From assembly GCF_020360975.1 (NCBI RefSeq), contig NW_025408689.1:434001-498000 (forward strand): DNA of 64,000 bases, given 5' to 3'. The translations under genes were made by a program, and so were the position numbers. The first letter of the stretch is position 1, and every line of letters starts with the position of its first letter. Below the pieces are notes generated by a model. The model was not told the origin of the DNA. It saw only the letters and a list, made by a program, of their open reading frames with translations, and did no database searches. Below, piece after piece: positions 45,201 to 57,200 of the stretch. The DNA is from Hirsutella rhossiliensis (lineage: Eukaryota; Ascomycota; Sordariomycetes; Hypocreales; Ophiocordycipitaceae).

Positions 45201-47202
45201 TAAAGGCGTTCGTCTAGAAATTCATCTCCTAGTCTTTCCTTAGCCGCAGTGTTCGCATTCGACGGTCTTTGGGCCCCTTATTCGTACGCCTTATTGTTGG
45301 CCTAGCTTATGCAAAGCTAGGGGGCCCGGGTGACCAAGTCGTGCGTGCTAAAGAATGCCGTCTCCTTGGGCTGCTAGAAGAGGGTCCTTTGTGGTAGACC
45401 TATTCCTCCTAGCAGGGAAAGCTGACTTCTCGAGAGGTTCCTTCCTAGGGATAGGTCGGAATTCGAGAATAAATTGACCGAATTTTTCCTCGATAAGCCC
45501 GATGGTCTGATTCTTCTGGACTAGCCTCGTAGGCTTAGACGTCGTATCCTAGAAGATTCCTTCCTTTCGAAGAAGGCGGAAGGAAATCAGGCTCGTTGAA
45601 AATCGAGGGCAAAAAGCTACCCTTTTTCGTCGAAGAATTCGTATAGATCCGTTAGGTAATTTTATCGTGAAATTTACCCTTCCGTACCCCTCTATCCGTA
45701 CGGTTAATTCCCCGGCAATAAGGTATTCCCTCCGTGCCTTCTTAAAGGACCGGAATCGTGAGAGTATATTGCAGATGTCGAGGGAAGCACCGGAGTTAAG
45801 GATAGCTGATTTTCGTAGGGGATAATCGGAGGGTCCTAACGGTTGGTCTTGCTGATCCGTAGGGAAGACGAATGCCGGATTTGCTATACTAACGATTTTT
45901 CCTCGAATTTACGGCTCGAATAAGGGCAGCGGCGTTAGTTGCTATTTCTTAGCAACCCGAATCTCGTCTATCTTCTTCTATAACGAGGGGTCCTCCTTAA
46001 GAGACTGTTGTATCGTTTCTTATAGCCTCTTTAAAGGGTTGAATCCTTTAGGTCGGTTTTCCTCGAAGACCTGCTAGCATTGTGATAATCGATGGCCTAG
46101 GGATTTGCATGCTAGGCAGCCGTTTCGTCGTCTGGTCTTCTGTTTCTTCGAGGAATCCTCGTCCCGATCCGGAAGGTCTGCTTAAAAACCTCCCCTTTTT
46201 ACCCCTTATTGCTGATTTTGACGAAGAGGTTCGATTTCGACTAGTTCCCTGATTTTTCGACTAACGGACTAAAAGGTCTATTAGGGGACTAGTCGGGCCG
46301 GTCTAACTAACGGGACCGGGGCCGGGCCCGGAGCAAGAGGCGGAGCCGGGGCCGGGCCTAGGGCAGCCGTTGATAACGGTGTTAATGCTCTCGAGGGAGG
46401 AGGAGCCGAAGGAGCAACAGCCGCAGCAGCAGCAGCGGGAGCCGCAGCAACAGGGGCTGCAGCAGCTGCAGGGGCAGCAGGTCGAGCCGTCTAGGTCGAG
46501 TGCTAGCCACGAAGGAACAAGACTGCTTGCTGTTGTACTCTGGCAGCCTCTTCGTCTAGTTCCCGCTAGCCTCTCGAAAGATAGTCGAGTAACCGTTACT
46601 AATAGGCTTTATTAGCAGAGATATATCCGTAGCCACTGGCCGAAAGAGCTTCTATAAGGAAGTATTGGTTAGCTTCCTCGAGGATTTCTTCCTACTTAGC
46701 TAGCCACGAAGAAGCTAGCAGGTTCCTAGCAGAAAAGGCTCCTAGGTAGGCCGTATGGGTCTTCCTAATACAGTTATTATATAGCCCCTCGAGGAGCTAT
46801 CGAGGTCTCGAGCTTTAAAAGCCACTGCCTAGGAGTCTCTTCTTCTCGAAGAGTAATTAGCTTTGCGGCACTAACGGATTCCGTTATCGCCGTGCGTACA
46901 GCAGTTAGCAACTTCGTCTCGTAAAGGTATTCCTTACGGTAACTCTCGTAGTTACCTAAGGCAGCAGAAAAAGCTCTCTATTATGCAGAGGTTAGCTCGG
47001 AGAAGAGGGAAGCTCCCTCTGTAAATTCCGTTGCCCTAGGACGAAGAGGGGGCTCGAGAGGGTCCTGCTTGTCAGAGAAGACCAAATTGTGGATAGTTCT
47101 ATCTACACGAGCCCGTAGCTCCTTTACCCACTTATCCTAATCTTAGGGCTCTGCAAGAATCGTCCTACGGACCGTAGGGGTAGCAGAGTCGTTTTTCGAC
47201 AT
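42225..47202 (-). pseudogene. Copia B gag-pol polyprotein, lightly RIP-mutated
   Basis: Ty1/copia polyprotein of about 1,650 codons on the minus strand. It starts at ATG 47200-47202 (MSKNDSATPTVRRTILAEP) and probably ends at TAG 42225-42227. Gag fills about 47202-46150, with an Ala/Pro-rich linker at 46500-46300 and a zinc-knuckle region near 46120. Integrase lies about 45130-44510; its C-terminal part is uninterrupted at 44858-44502 (MIERARTIRLAARLPHDLW to NSTNIFRI), including an extra block against A that contains FKNQGTDWKS. An acidic linker (about 44340-44180), reverse transcriptase (about 43760-43050; catalytic region near 43290 reads YVDDII) and RNase H (about 42800-42380) follow. Remaining stops are mainly TAG/TAA at Gln/Trp codons, so it is still a pseudogene. 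The catalytic aspartates appear intact, unlike in A, E and N. Confidence 0.88.
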
Positions 47203-47319
47203 CGTTGCGGAAGAGGGGGGGCAGAAAAGTCGGTTAAAAATCGGCTTTTCTAGTAAGAGGGGTAAAAGGATATAAGAAGGTGCCTTTTGCAGCAGCCGGA
47301 AGGTATAGGAATTCTATTC

Positions 47320-47335
47320 CTCCCGGGCTTATAAC
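47320..47335 (-). promoter_or_regulatory. Primer-binding site of copia family 1
   Basis: Sense sequence gttataagcccgggag directly after the B 5' LTR; the same site follows the LTRs of E, N and C. If the A of TTATAAGC is a RIP change, the site was GTTATGAGCCCGGGAG. Its complement contains CUCAUAAC, the anticodon region of initiator Met-tRNA. Several copia-type elements prime from a tRNA-iMet fragment cut in the anticodon loop. The identity is inferred, not tested. Confidence 0.55.
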
Positions 47336-47811
47336 TCTCGCGAAGAGAAATGCGAGAAGTGCATAAAAATGCACGAAGGTGAAATTAGAAGTAAGGGGTT
47401 AGACAGGCAGGGCAGAGAGATTTGATTCTTGCGGGAGCAGCAATTGCGGCAGGGGAGTGATCATTATATTGCCTTAATTCTCCTTCTTTCCTCTATCTAA
47501 CGCCCTTCTTTATACCCGTCTAGCATATCAATTAATATAGAAGATCCTGCTTAAAGAAGCCACTAATGTCCTTTCGACTACCGAGCTTTTTGCCGGTTTT
47601 TCCCCTCTTTTCTAGCCGTTGCCGGCACATCCGTCTTATCTCTCGCCACCTCTATAGGAAGCTATCGCGACTTCTACTTCCCCTCTTGCCCCCACCCTCC
47701 TCTCTGCACCTCCTTTTAGCTCCTTCCTTAAAACCTGTTTTTCAGCTTCCTAGGTCCCTCGTGCTAAGGGATATCTCCGAGAACTGCGAAATCAGGCCAC
47801 GCTTCGCGACA
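47336..47811 (-). repeat. Copia family 1 LTR, 5' copy of element B
   Basis: 476-bp LTR, nearly identical to 41473-41947. Confidence 0.94.
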
Positions 47812-47816
47812 TTAGT

Positions 47817-50800
47817 AGCTATTTAACTTAATCGTTTTATTTATAGCTAATATAGTATCGTAAATATTATTTAAGCGTTTAGTTAAGTCGTTCTATTTAT
47901 CTATCTATTTATAGGTAATAAGCTATACTAAGCTTATATTTTCGTCCTTAATTATACTATAAGAGCTTACTAAAACTTAGCTATAAATATACTTCCTCTA
48001 TTAGAGATAATCTTATTTAGTAGTCTATAATTACTAATAATTATTCGTAGGAATATATATACTAGCTCTTTTATATTACTTACTTCTTTATATAGTAAAA
48101 AGTATCTATACTTCGTTAATCTATCGGTAATAACGAATATACTATCGTACTTAACGTTAGTTATAGGTTCTTTTAACGGTAGTAGCTTTATAATATAGTC
48201 GAAAGCTATTAAATCCTATAGTTTCTCTAGTACTAGTAGCGGTTATAATTCTCTATATAGTTGATATCGTTTAGCTTTACTTTATACGTAAAGTTCGTAT
48301 TCTTTAATAACTTATCGTACTACTTCCTTAAGCTATAGGAAGTTATATTATCGTTTAATCCCTTCTATTATTCTTTAGATTCCTTAGTATCTATATATTA
48401 AATATTCGTATATATCTTATATAACTTTATCTTATAATTTTAGTAGTATCTAGATTTTATTTTTATATATTAAAACTTCTAAATATCCTATATCGTATCC
48501 GTTTAGTGCTTCGTATTCTTTTATCTATTTTAGGATCTTTTAGTATATTAAGTTATCGGGTTATACTTTAAATATTATATTTAGCTATCGTTGCTAGTAG
48601 TTCCCGTTTTTATTAATTTCTAGGAGCTATCCTTTCGCTATAGGTGCTCTTATATCGTAGTTACTTCGTCGACTAAGGGCATTAGCTCGACCGTTTTCTA
48701 TTCCTTTTCTATAGATTATTTTATAGTCGAATTCCGATAAATATTCGGCCTATTAGATCTATCGTCCGTTTAACTATTACGTCGTTATAAAATATAAGAT
48801 ATTCTTATAATCTATATAGACCTTAACTTTATATTTACTTCTAAGAAGGTAGTATCGAAATTCCTTAAAAGCTTAAATAATTACGAGGAATTCTTTATTA
48901 TAGATAGGGTAATTAAGTTCTACGCTATATAGCTTTTTCGAGTAGAATATAATTAGTTATAGTCTTCCTTTATTATCTTTTTATCCGATTTATACTCCTA
49001 AAGTAAAGTCTAATATATTAGTTTTAAGTTCGATTTATCGTTTTAGATTAAAGGTAGTTAAGACTAGTTCTTACGTAATCGTAGTTTTAATATATTTAAA
49101 AGCTTCGTTAGCTTTATCGTCCTATATAAATTCTTTTTCCTTCTTCGTTAAGTTATATAGTAGTACTATAATTTTTCCGAAATCTTTAATAAATCGTTAG
49201 TAGTAATTTATAAATCCTAGGAAACTTTATACGTCCTTAACGTTCTTTAGCGTTAGCTATTCTTTAACTAAGTTAATCTTATCTTATTATATACGTATCT
49301 CTCTTAGTAAGATCGTATATCTAAGGAAGTCTACTTCCTATATATAAAACTTACTTTTCTTTAGTTTAACTAGTAACTTTATATTCTAAAGTACGTAGAG
49401 TACCTTATAGACGTATTCCTTATATTCTTCTAGGGTATCTAAGAAGATTAGGATATTATCTAGGTATACTACTATAAAGATATCTAAGTATTTGCATAGG
49501 ATATTATTAATTATCCGTTAGAAGGTAGCTAGTATATTTATAAGTCTAAATAGTATTACTAGATATTCGAATAGTCCGAATTTCGTTTTAAAGGCTATTA
49601 TCTATTTATATCCCTTTTTTATACGTATTAAGTTATAGGCGCCTTTAAGGTCGAGGGCTATAAACTATTTTTTGCTATATAGTCGATCTTATAGTTCCGA
49701 TATAAGCGGTAATAGTATTCGGTCCTTTATTATAATATCGTTTAGGCGTTTATAGTCGATAACTAGTTATAGCTTACTATTTTTCTTTAAAATAAATATA
49801 ACTAGATAGCCTACTTTAGATATTAATATTTATATATATCCTTTTTATAGATTCTTATCGAGGTAGTCGCGTAGCGTTTATAGTTGCTTTTCGTTTAGGT
49901 TATAGATCTTATAGAACGTTAGCGTTATTCTATCCTTAAGATAAATTTCGTGGTCCTATTAGCTATATTTAGGTAACCCTATCTTAAGTTCTTCTTTAAA
50001 GAGTTTATTATATTTCCGGTATTCCTAGGGGATGTTCTTTATTTTATCTTATAGGGTTTATTCTTTCTCTTAAGAGCTAGTTTCTCTTAACTCGAGCTCT
50101 TTATTAATTTATTTAAGGTCTTTCCTTAGAGTAGTAATAACTCTTTAGATCTTTATATTATATCCTTTATTCTATTTATATCGGGTGCTAGGTTATATAG
50201 CTATATTAGTTAGTATATAGGTCTTATTAGTCGATTTTATTATATCCGCCGGTTCGGTTACTATTTTCGTCTATATTACTAAAGCCCGTAATAATTTACT
50301 TAAACGGTTATCCCTTTTATCCTATTTAGTAGCTAAATTATTATAAAATTTTACTTTCTTCTAAATCTACTAGTCCTAGAAACTTATATCTTCGTTCTAA
50401 TATAGCTAGCTAGTTTTCTAGTTAATTAGTAGGTTGCTCTCCTATAGCTATAGAAGTCTTAATATAAGGTTATATTCTTTAATATCTATAATATCGAAGT
50501 TAACTTATTTATCGTAGCCCTAGATATTAATATCGAGGTAATTAATCTCTATATTAATAATTCCGTTATTATAGTTAAAGGCCTCTCCTTCGATATTCGT
50601 AAGTTTATATAGATCTATCTTATATCTCTATATAAGTCGGTAACGATTAACGACTCTAGGTAAAACGTAATTACCTATCGCGCTATAGTCTAAAAGTATA
50701 TATACGTAATATCCCGCGATTTAGATATCTAATACTATTTAGTCGCTATAGCTTACCGTTACTATATATAGGGTCCTTAGATCTTATCGTATCGTGCTAG

Positions 50801-51000
50801 TCTATAGCCCTTTTATAGATAGCGTACCTCGTTTTTTACTTAGTTTTTATTCGTTTTATTTAGGTATTCTTCTTTAATTTATTATTAATATCGTTTCTTT
50901 ATATTTTCGTCGCGTAGTATTATATCGGGGCTTAAGAGACTAATTTCTTATAGCTAATTAAAGATTTCTTATTTCTTAACGCTATATTATTTATATTATA
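47817..51000 (-). pseudogene. H1 pol: protease, RT, RNase H, integrase N-terminal part
   Basis: Minus-strand gypsy pol. Protease lies around 50740-50400 with LLDYSAIGNYVLPR, from a D-S/T-G/A type motif. Reverse transcriptase has FIALDLKGAYNLIR (ALDL..AYN) at about 49665-49620 and the catalytic motif as VYLDNILIFLDT at about 49480-49445, so the second Asp is Asn. RNase H follows (about 49100-48700) and the integrase zinc-binding region and core start run to 47817, where B interrupts it. The frame resumes at 41467. Stops are mainly TAG/TAA. Confidence 0.82.
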
Positions 51001-53296
51001 CTACTTTATAGTTAATTATATACTATACTTTATAATTTTATTCGTTTTCGTACTAAAGGTTAAGTTTTCGTTTAGCATCTTTTTATTTTTTACGTAGTGT
51101 TTTTATATTAATTCTTCCTTAGTCGAATATAGCCTATAGCCTTTATATATATTACTAATAATCTTTTAGTATACTATTATATCGTTTATACTATACTTAT
51201 ACTTTTTCGTATTTATAAACTCTATAGTTTAGGTATATATATTCGTTATAATCTTCTTTATTATATTTAATTCGTTATATAAGTCTTTAAAAGATTAATA
51301 GTTCGGATACCTTAAAGCAAGTAGCGCTATACTATTCTTTTATTTTAGCGTGTTTATAGATTTTATATATCTCTAAAAGATATCTCGTTAATAAGCTATA
51401 ATTATCGCGGTATTTAAGTAGCGTACTATAATTAGGTTCTAATAATATAACTTAGTCGTTTAGGTAGCGTTAATCGATTTTCTAGTAGTCTAGTTCTATA
51501 CTTAAGTAGGGTTTTAAAAGTACTTATCCTTTAAATTTAACTAAGAAGGTATTATATCGTACCTTTATCTAAAAGTATATTATATAATCTAGGTAGATAT
51601 ATAATATCTATAAAATATACTTATAGTGCTTATAAGTAAGTAGTATTTATAGATTATTTCTAAATTCTCCTTATAGTTACTATTCTCGTTATAAAGCTAT
51701 AAAGGTATCGACTATAGTAATAGCTATAGCGTAGTCTCTTTTATATAGTACCGGTTAATACCGAATTAATATAGCTTATTAGTTTTCTATAAGAATTTAA
51801 GGTATTTATTAGGTTCTAATTTTAAGTATTTCTTTAAATTCTTTAAAGTATAGAGCGTATTCTCTAATTATAGCGTTTTCCCTTAGTAGCGAGGGTAGTA
51901 GTATAAGTTCGTTCTTATCTTCCGTTTCTCTAAGTATTTCTTATTCTTTAAAGCTTATATCGTCGATACTTCGTTATTCCTCTTTAAGTAGTTATCTAAG
52001 TTTTATAAGTATAAGGGCTATATCTATATCTTCTTTATTATATTACTTATAGACTACCCGTTATTATTATCGATCTTTATTTTATATATCCTCCTAGAAT
52101 TATTTACCGTTTTTCTTAATCTAGTCTTAAGAGACTCCTTTAAGATAAGGGTATTCTAGTTCTATAAATTTAACTTATTTCTATATTTTAGGATCCCTTT
52201 ATTATACTATTATAAGGGTCTTCTTTAAGGGCTTTAAGAACTATCTAGTACCGTTCTTATCGCTTAAGTATACCGTATACTTATCGTCGTAGTATATAGT
52301 CTAACTAAGGAGTTTATACTTTAGTTCCTATCTATTAGTAGCATTTAGGTATTTCTTACCTTTTAAGGCTAGTGCCTAGTAGGTTTTCTTCTCCTTATAA
52401 GGTTATCTATATTCTTTAAAGTAATATCTAAGTTTCCTATAGTTAAAATACTTTCCTTTACTTTTCTATATTATATTTAGATTTATCCTACCTAGGTTAG
52501 TTATATAGGCGTAGGTAATAGGAGTTTCGCGCTTCTTTTTATAGTTAGCGCGTCGGTTAAAGTTATTCCTATAAAAAGGGTTCTAGTTTCCTCTTCCTTA
52601 TTTCTTTTCTTAGCGTCGCGCGTACTATCTATCGTCGATTTATACTACTATAGTAATATAGTCTAAGAGGTTATTAGGTCGATTTTCCTTATAAAGCTCG
52701 TCCTTAACTTCTTCTTTAAGCCTATCGTAGAATCGTAATATAAGAGGTTCGTCGTCTTAATTAAGCTTTAAGGTAACTTATTAGAACTTTATAGTATAAT
52801 CCGATACTAAGATCTTTTATTAAAGTTCTTAAAGTTTCTATTTAGCTTCTTATTCCTCGTTAGTTATTCCGAATACCTTTATAATAGCTTCCTTAAATCC
52901 TTAGAAACTAGCAAAGACTTTATCTATCTTATTATCTTATCGCGCTAGTTAGTTATCGAGAAAGTCCCTTATAATAGGTCTAAACTAAGCGAGTGCCGTT
53001 CTAGATAAATAATTTCCTACGTAGAGTACCTTTTCGACTAGGTCTAAGAGTTTAGTAGGATAAAACTAGTAGTAGGCTTTAAGTTAGGTAAGAAAGTCTT
53101 AAAGCGTGCCGTAAGTACTATCGAATAGTCCTAGCTATTTTAGTTTAACTGCTTCTCCAAGGTCCTTAACTTATCCGTTGCCTCCTCTATTCCTAAGTAA
53201 CTATACCTTATATTAAAGGGCGATAATTTCGCGTATTATATCCTAAGGCAATATAGTAGCTCTAGAGTTAGTTAATCTAGTTTACTATATAGGCAT
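51001..53296 (-). pseudogene. H1 gag with zinc knuckle and long downstream segment
   Basis: Gag starts at ATG 53294-53296 (MPI then RIP stops). It carries a retrotransposon-gag core around 53160-52780 (LGLFDSTYGTL, FYPTKLLDLVEKVLYVGNYL, FGITNEE) and RLKEEVKDELYKENRPNNLL near 52700. A basic region (RRANYKKKRETPI, about 52560) precedes a CCHC knuckle reading YFNYRKLRYYFKEYR (about 52460-52410), in which Cys and His are Tyr. After it, some 300 codons (52000-51050; EYALYFKEFKEILKIRT, YKHYKYILQILYIYLDYI) precede the protease; I do not recognise them. The same order is seen in H2. Confidence 0.75.
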
Positions 53297-53357
53297 ATTA
53301 ATAGTTACGATATTGCTTAAAGTAACGCGGTATTATACTAAATAAGAGCTTTTAACG

Positions 53358-53806
53358 TATAACGACCGGTATTATTCTTAAGGGATAAACCTATTAAGGG
53401 GTTTATATTAGTAGATATAATAGGGCGTGGTCTAAGTAATAATAAGTATATTACGTTAGTAATAAGTCGGAGGTCGTAGACTATAGACTATAACTAGGTA
53501 ATTAGAATTAGAGATAAATCGTAATAAAGATCTATATTAAAAGCTAAAGAGCTATCTATCTAAAGAAGTAAAAGTAGGTAGCTATATATACCTATAGAGA
53601 CTATCCTTAGATTATAGGCCTAGCTATAATCCCTAATATTAGATCGTATAGAGTATAGTAATCTCGTTAATCCTAGATTACTTAGATCTCTACGATCCCC
53701 TCGATCCTATATCTATTAGATAGTCGTGCCGACTATTTATCTATTAGACCGTGTTACGTGCTTAACGCGGTCGACCGTTAGCGGCCTAGTAGCTATAGTC
53801 GTAATA
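53358..53806 (-). repeat. H-family gypsy LTR, 5' copy of H1
   Basis: 449-bp LTR followed by target copy ctttt (53807-53811). The plus-strand open frame at 53726-53974 crosses the LTR edge and is not a gene. Confidence 0.93.
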
Positions 53807-53811
53807 CTTTT

Positions 53812-53960
53812 ACAACGCTATTCTTTTAATATATTATTTAGCCCCTTATATACTCGTTATAAATTCCGGACGAAACCCTACCCTATACTCCTTCGACCGA
53901 TATCTCCGCTTACGTTATCGATTACCCGATTCTATGCTTATTGCTTATACCTTCTTATAG
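53812..53960. other. Lightly RIP-mutated island, right part
   Basis: About 150 bp continuing 39258-39612 once H1 and one target copy are removed. It retains CA/TG-containing words (tacaacgc, tatgcttattgctt) and is GC-richer than the flanks. No gene seen. It ends near 53960, where the gag reading of element I becomes recognisable. Confidence 0.5.
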
Positions 53961-53964
53961 TATT

Positions 53965-54120
53965 AACGCCTTAGATAGATAAAGGGAGGGGTAAAGCTAG
54001 CTAAAGAATTAGATATACTTTAACTATAGAGTTAAAGGATATATCGCGCTTTATTATAAGAAGAGGAGATAGGAACCTTAGAGGGCGGGCGTAATAAAGG
54101 AAGAGAGGGACGCTAAGGAT
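53965..54120 (+). pseudogene. Element I gag C-terminus with zinc knuckle
   Basis: The reading LDR.REG.S.LKN.IYFNYRVKGYIALYYKK corresponds to a gag end with a CX2CX4HX4C knuckle in which Cys and His are Tyr (about 54020-54060). A basic tail follows. The protease begins in a shifted frame, as expected for gag/pol frameshifting or as a result of decay. Confidence 0.65.
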
Positions 54121-54239
54121 AATAATAACTTAGAAAAAAAGGAACCTTAGTATAAAGTTAAGCGCTAAAAGTAAAAGAGAAATAGTAAGAAGCTTAAAAG
54201 TTAATAAGGGACTACCTTACGCTAAGCCTAGTAATACTA

Positions 54240-57200
54240 AGGGTAAGTATTAATAAGAAGAAGGGACTTAATACGCTTATAGATACTAGCTATAATTACT
54301 ATACTATAGTAAGCGAGAAGGTAGTAAAGAAGCTATAAATACCTTTTACTATTAAAAAGAAAAGATAACTAAGGCCGTTCTTAAAAGATACTCTAGCCCT
54401 ATAAATAGAAGGAATTATAGTATTTAATATAGATATTAAAGGGTATATAAAGTAAACCTTTATATATATAGTCCCTAAGCTAAGCTATAATATATTCCTA
54501 GGGAGGCTATAGATAAAAGAGAACTAAGTAATATATAATATAGTAAGGGATTAGATTTAATATAGTAAGGCTAAGATCTAGATAGGCTTATAAAGATTAA
54601 AAGTAATAAGGAAGGTAGAATAGATCTAAGGGGTAAGGATCGTTAGCGCGGTAGTATTTATAGCGGAATATTAAAGGGAGAGGGCGGTAAGGGATAATAA
54701 AGGAAGGCGGAGGATAGTCGATATCTAAGCGATTATAATAAAGGATATAAAGAGAGTACTTTAGCTAAAGATAGCGGTAGACCTAGTAGACTATATCCTA
54801 AAGTAAGCGCTAGATATATACCTAGACCTCTTTATACCTAAGAAGGCTTAAAAGATACCCTTATATAAGCTAAGAGTAGACTATAAGATTAACCTAATAC
54901 TAAATAAAAATAAGGTAGAGCCCCCCTTACTATAAGGACCCTTTTATAATATATTAAGGGAGGAACTCTTAGTACTAAGGAAGACCTTAAGTAAGCTAAT
55001 AAAGGTAAACTTAATCCGCCTAAGTAGCTTCTTAGCCGCGGCCTTAATACTCTTTACTTAAAAGTTAAATAGTCGCTTACGATTTTACTATAACTACTAG
55101 GCCTTAAACGCGTTTATAAAGAAAGATAGGTACGCGCTACCCTTAATTATAAAAATACTATAGATACTCGCGAAGGTAAAGTAGTTTATAAAGCTCGATA
55201 TTATAGCAGCGTTTTATAAGATCTAGATAGTAAAGGGCTATAAGTTTAAGATAGCCTTTTAAATAAAGTTTAGATTATTTAAGTAGTAGGTATACTTATT
55301 TAGCTTAATAAAAATACTAGCTACCTTCTAATAATATATTAATAAGGTACTAAGGGAATACTTATATAAGTTTATTATAGCGTATATAGATAACGTCTTA
55401 ATTTACTTATTAAGGTCTCTTTAAAACTAGTAAGAGAAGGTAGTAAGAGTACTTTAAAAGCTATAAAACGCGGGCCTAATACTAGACTTAAGGAAGTATA
55501 ATTTTATAATAAAGGAGGTTAAATACCTAGGCTTTATCGTATAAGTAAGGGGTAAGGTTTAATATAATCTAAAAGAAATCTAGGTAATATAGACGTAGCG
55601 GGTACCTTAGAATATAAAAGGAGTCTAGAGCTTCCTTAGCTTTACGAACTACTACTAAGCCTTTATACTACTTTATATAGAGGTATTAGTATACCTAGAT
55701 AGCCTTTATAAGAAAGGCGTAATCTTTAAGTAAATAGATAAGTACTAAGTAGCGTTTAAGACTATTTAGAACGCCTTTTATAACGCCTTAGTACTATAAC
55801 TCTATAACCTAAAGAGAGAAATATACCTAGAGGTAGACTATTTTAAATACGTAATAAGGGAGGCGCTAATATAAGTAGGGCTAGATAGTATATAATACTT
55901 AGTAGGATTCTTTTTAAAGAGACTAAACTTAGCGGAGTATAACTACTTAATCTACTATAAGGAGATACTTATAATTATATAGTACTTAGACTTTTAGGGA
56001 GTAGAACTCTAGAATATACCTACCTTTATAGTACTAACTAACTATAATAACCTAAGGTACTTTATAATAAAGAAGAAGTTAAATAAGAGATAAAGCTAAT
56101 AATTAATAAAGCTTATATCCTATAACTTTATACTAGAGTTTTAGCTAAGAAGGCTAGCGGGGGTGCCTAGCGCGCTATCCTACTATAAGTAGGATTAGCC
56201 GGCGGGTAAAATAAATAAAAGGGAGATAGGGCGGGTACTCTAGATAGTTCTAGAGATTATATACTTATAGGGCCGCCTAGTCCCTACTAAGGGCTAATAC
56301 GCCGACTTACTAGGACGCTTAACTTAAGATAGGGCGGTAGTAGCGGCGCTATAAGTAGGTAAAGAAAGGGTAGGCGCGATAGTATACGTTAGTAAAGTAA
56401 GGGGGCCCGTTAAACGACCTAAGAAGGAGGTAAAAAATAGCGATAACTAACTAGAACTTAACTTAAACTTAGGCCGAAATATACCTTAAGAATAAGCTAA
56501 CCCTATACTAGTATTTAACGACTAAGAGCTATAAAAGAAATAGATAAAGGCGCTAGGGAAAGATAAGGAATACTAAGCGGTATTTTAAGTAATATATAAA
56601 AAGGAGAGATTGCTAGTACCGAAATAGTAACTAAAGGTATAGCTAAGCGAATATATAATCGATATTAAGAGATAGTTATACTTTTAAAAGAGGCTATAAG
56701 TACTAGGGAAACTAAAGTATAATAAAGGAGAGGGGGCTAAGGAATAAGATATACTTTAGGTATAGATAGCCTAGCGGACGTATAACTTAATAGCGGTAAT
56801 ATACCTAAGGAGAAAAGGGACCCTAGTAATACTAGCCTAAGAATTCTTTTAACCCTAAAACCCTAAAACCCTTAGCTAGTAATAGTAAGGCGGCTCGTCG
56901 CTAACTATAGACTATATAAAAGGGGGTAAAAAGTAACTTTAAAAGGGACTTTTAAAGCCCTTACTACCGCTATCTTAACTATTTATATACCTATTAATAA
57001 ACTTTATAGTTAAACTACTACTAACTAAGATAAAAGGCGTAAAGTACCTTTAAGTAATTATAAATTAGCTAATAAAAGCGGTAACGCTTAAAGTAATACT
57101 AATAATAAGGGTAGTAGTATATATAATAAGGTTCCTTTAAGCTTACTTTTGCTTTTATAAGATACTAAGGTCGATTATATTAAATAAAGGGACGAACTAA

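Larger units (their letters stand above)
41473..47811 (-). mobile_element. Copia element B (family 1), complete, least mutated copy
   Basis: Complete 6339-bp family-1 copia on the minus strand, inserted in H1 integrase, with target copies ttagt at 41468-41472 and 47812-47816. LTRs are 475 bp (41473-41947) and 476 bp (47336-47811). It retains many CA/TG dinucleotides and the longest clean pol segment, so it is the best reference copy. Element ends are TGTCGCGAAG and CTTCGCGAGA, an imperfect inverted pair with TG...GA rather than TG...CA termini. Confidence 0.95.
39613..53806 (-). mobile_element. Ty3/gypsy chromovirus H1, complete, carrying copia B
   Basis: Complete gypsy-type element on the minus strand with 449-bp LTRs (39613-40061 and 53358-53806) and target copies ctttt (39608-39612 and 53807-53811). 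Without copia B it is about 7.85 kb. Sense order: 5' LTR, gag with zinc knuckle, protease, reverse transcriptase, RNase H, integrase (split by B), chromodomain, then a further open frame, the purine tract aaaggaggggagat and the 3' LTR. H2 at 61304 is a second copy in plus orientation. Confidence 0.93.

Noticed and set aside
46370..46615. Plus-strand 81-codon Gln-rich open frame
   Set aside because: It is antisense to the Ala/Pro-rich gag linker of copia B; GCT/GCA runs read backwards as CAG/CAA. The real frame is on the minus strand.
53726..53974. 82-codon open frame
   Set aside because: Starts inside the H1 LTR and crosses the insertion boundary, so it is a chance frame created by the insertion.
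56851..56872. Telomere-like ccctaaaaccctaaaaccc
   Set aside because: Two and a half copies only, lying within the integrase zinc-binding region of element I; not a telomere tract.
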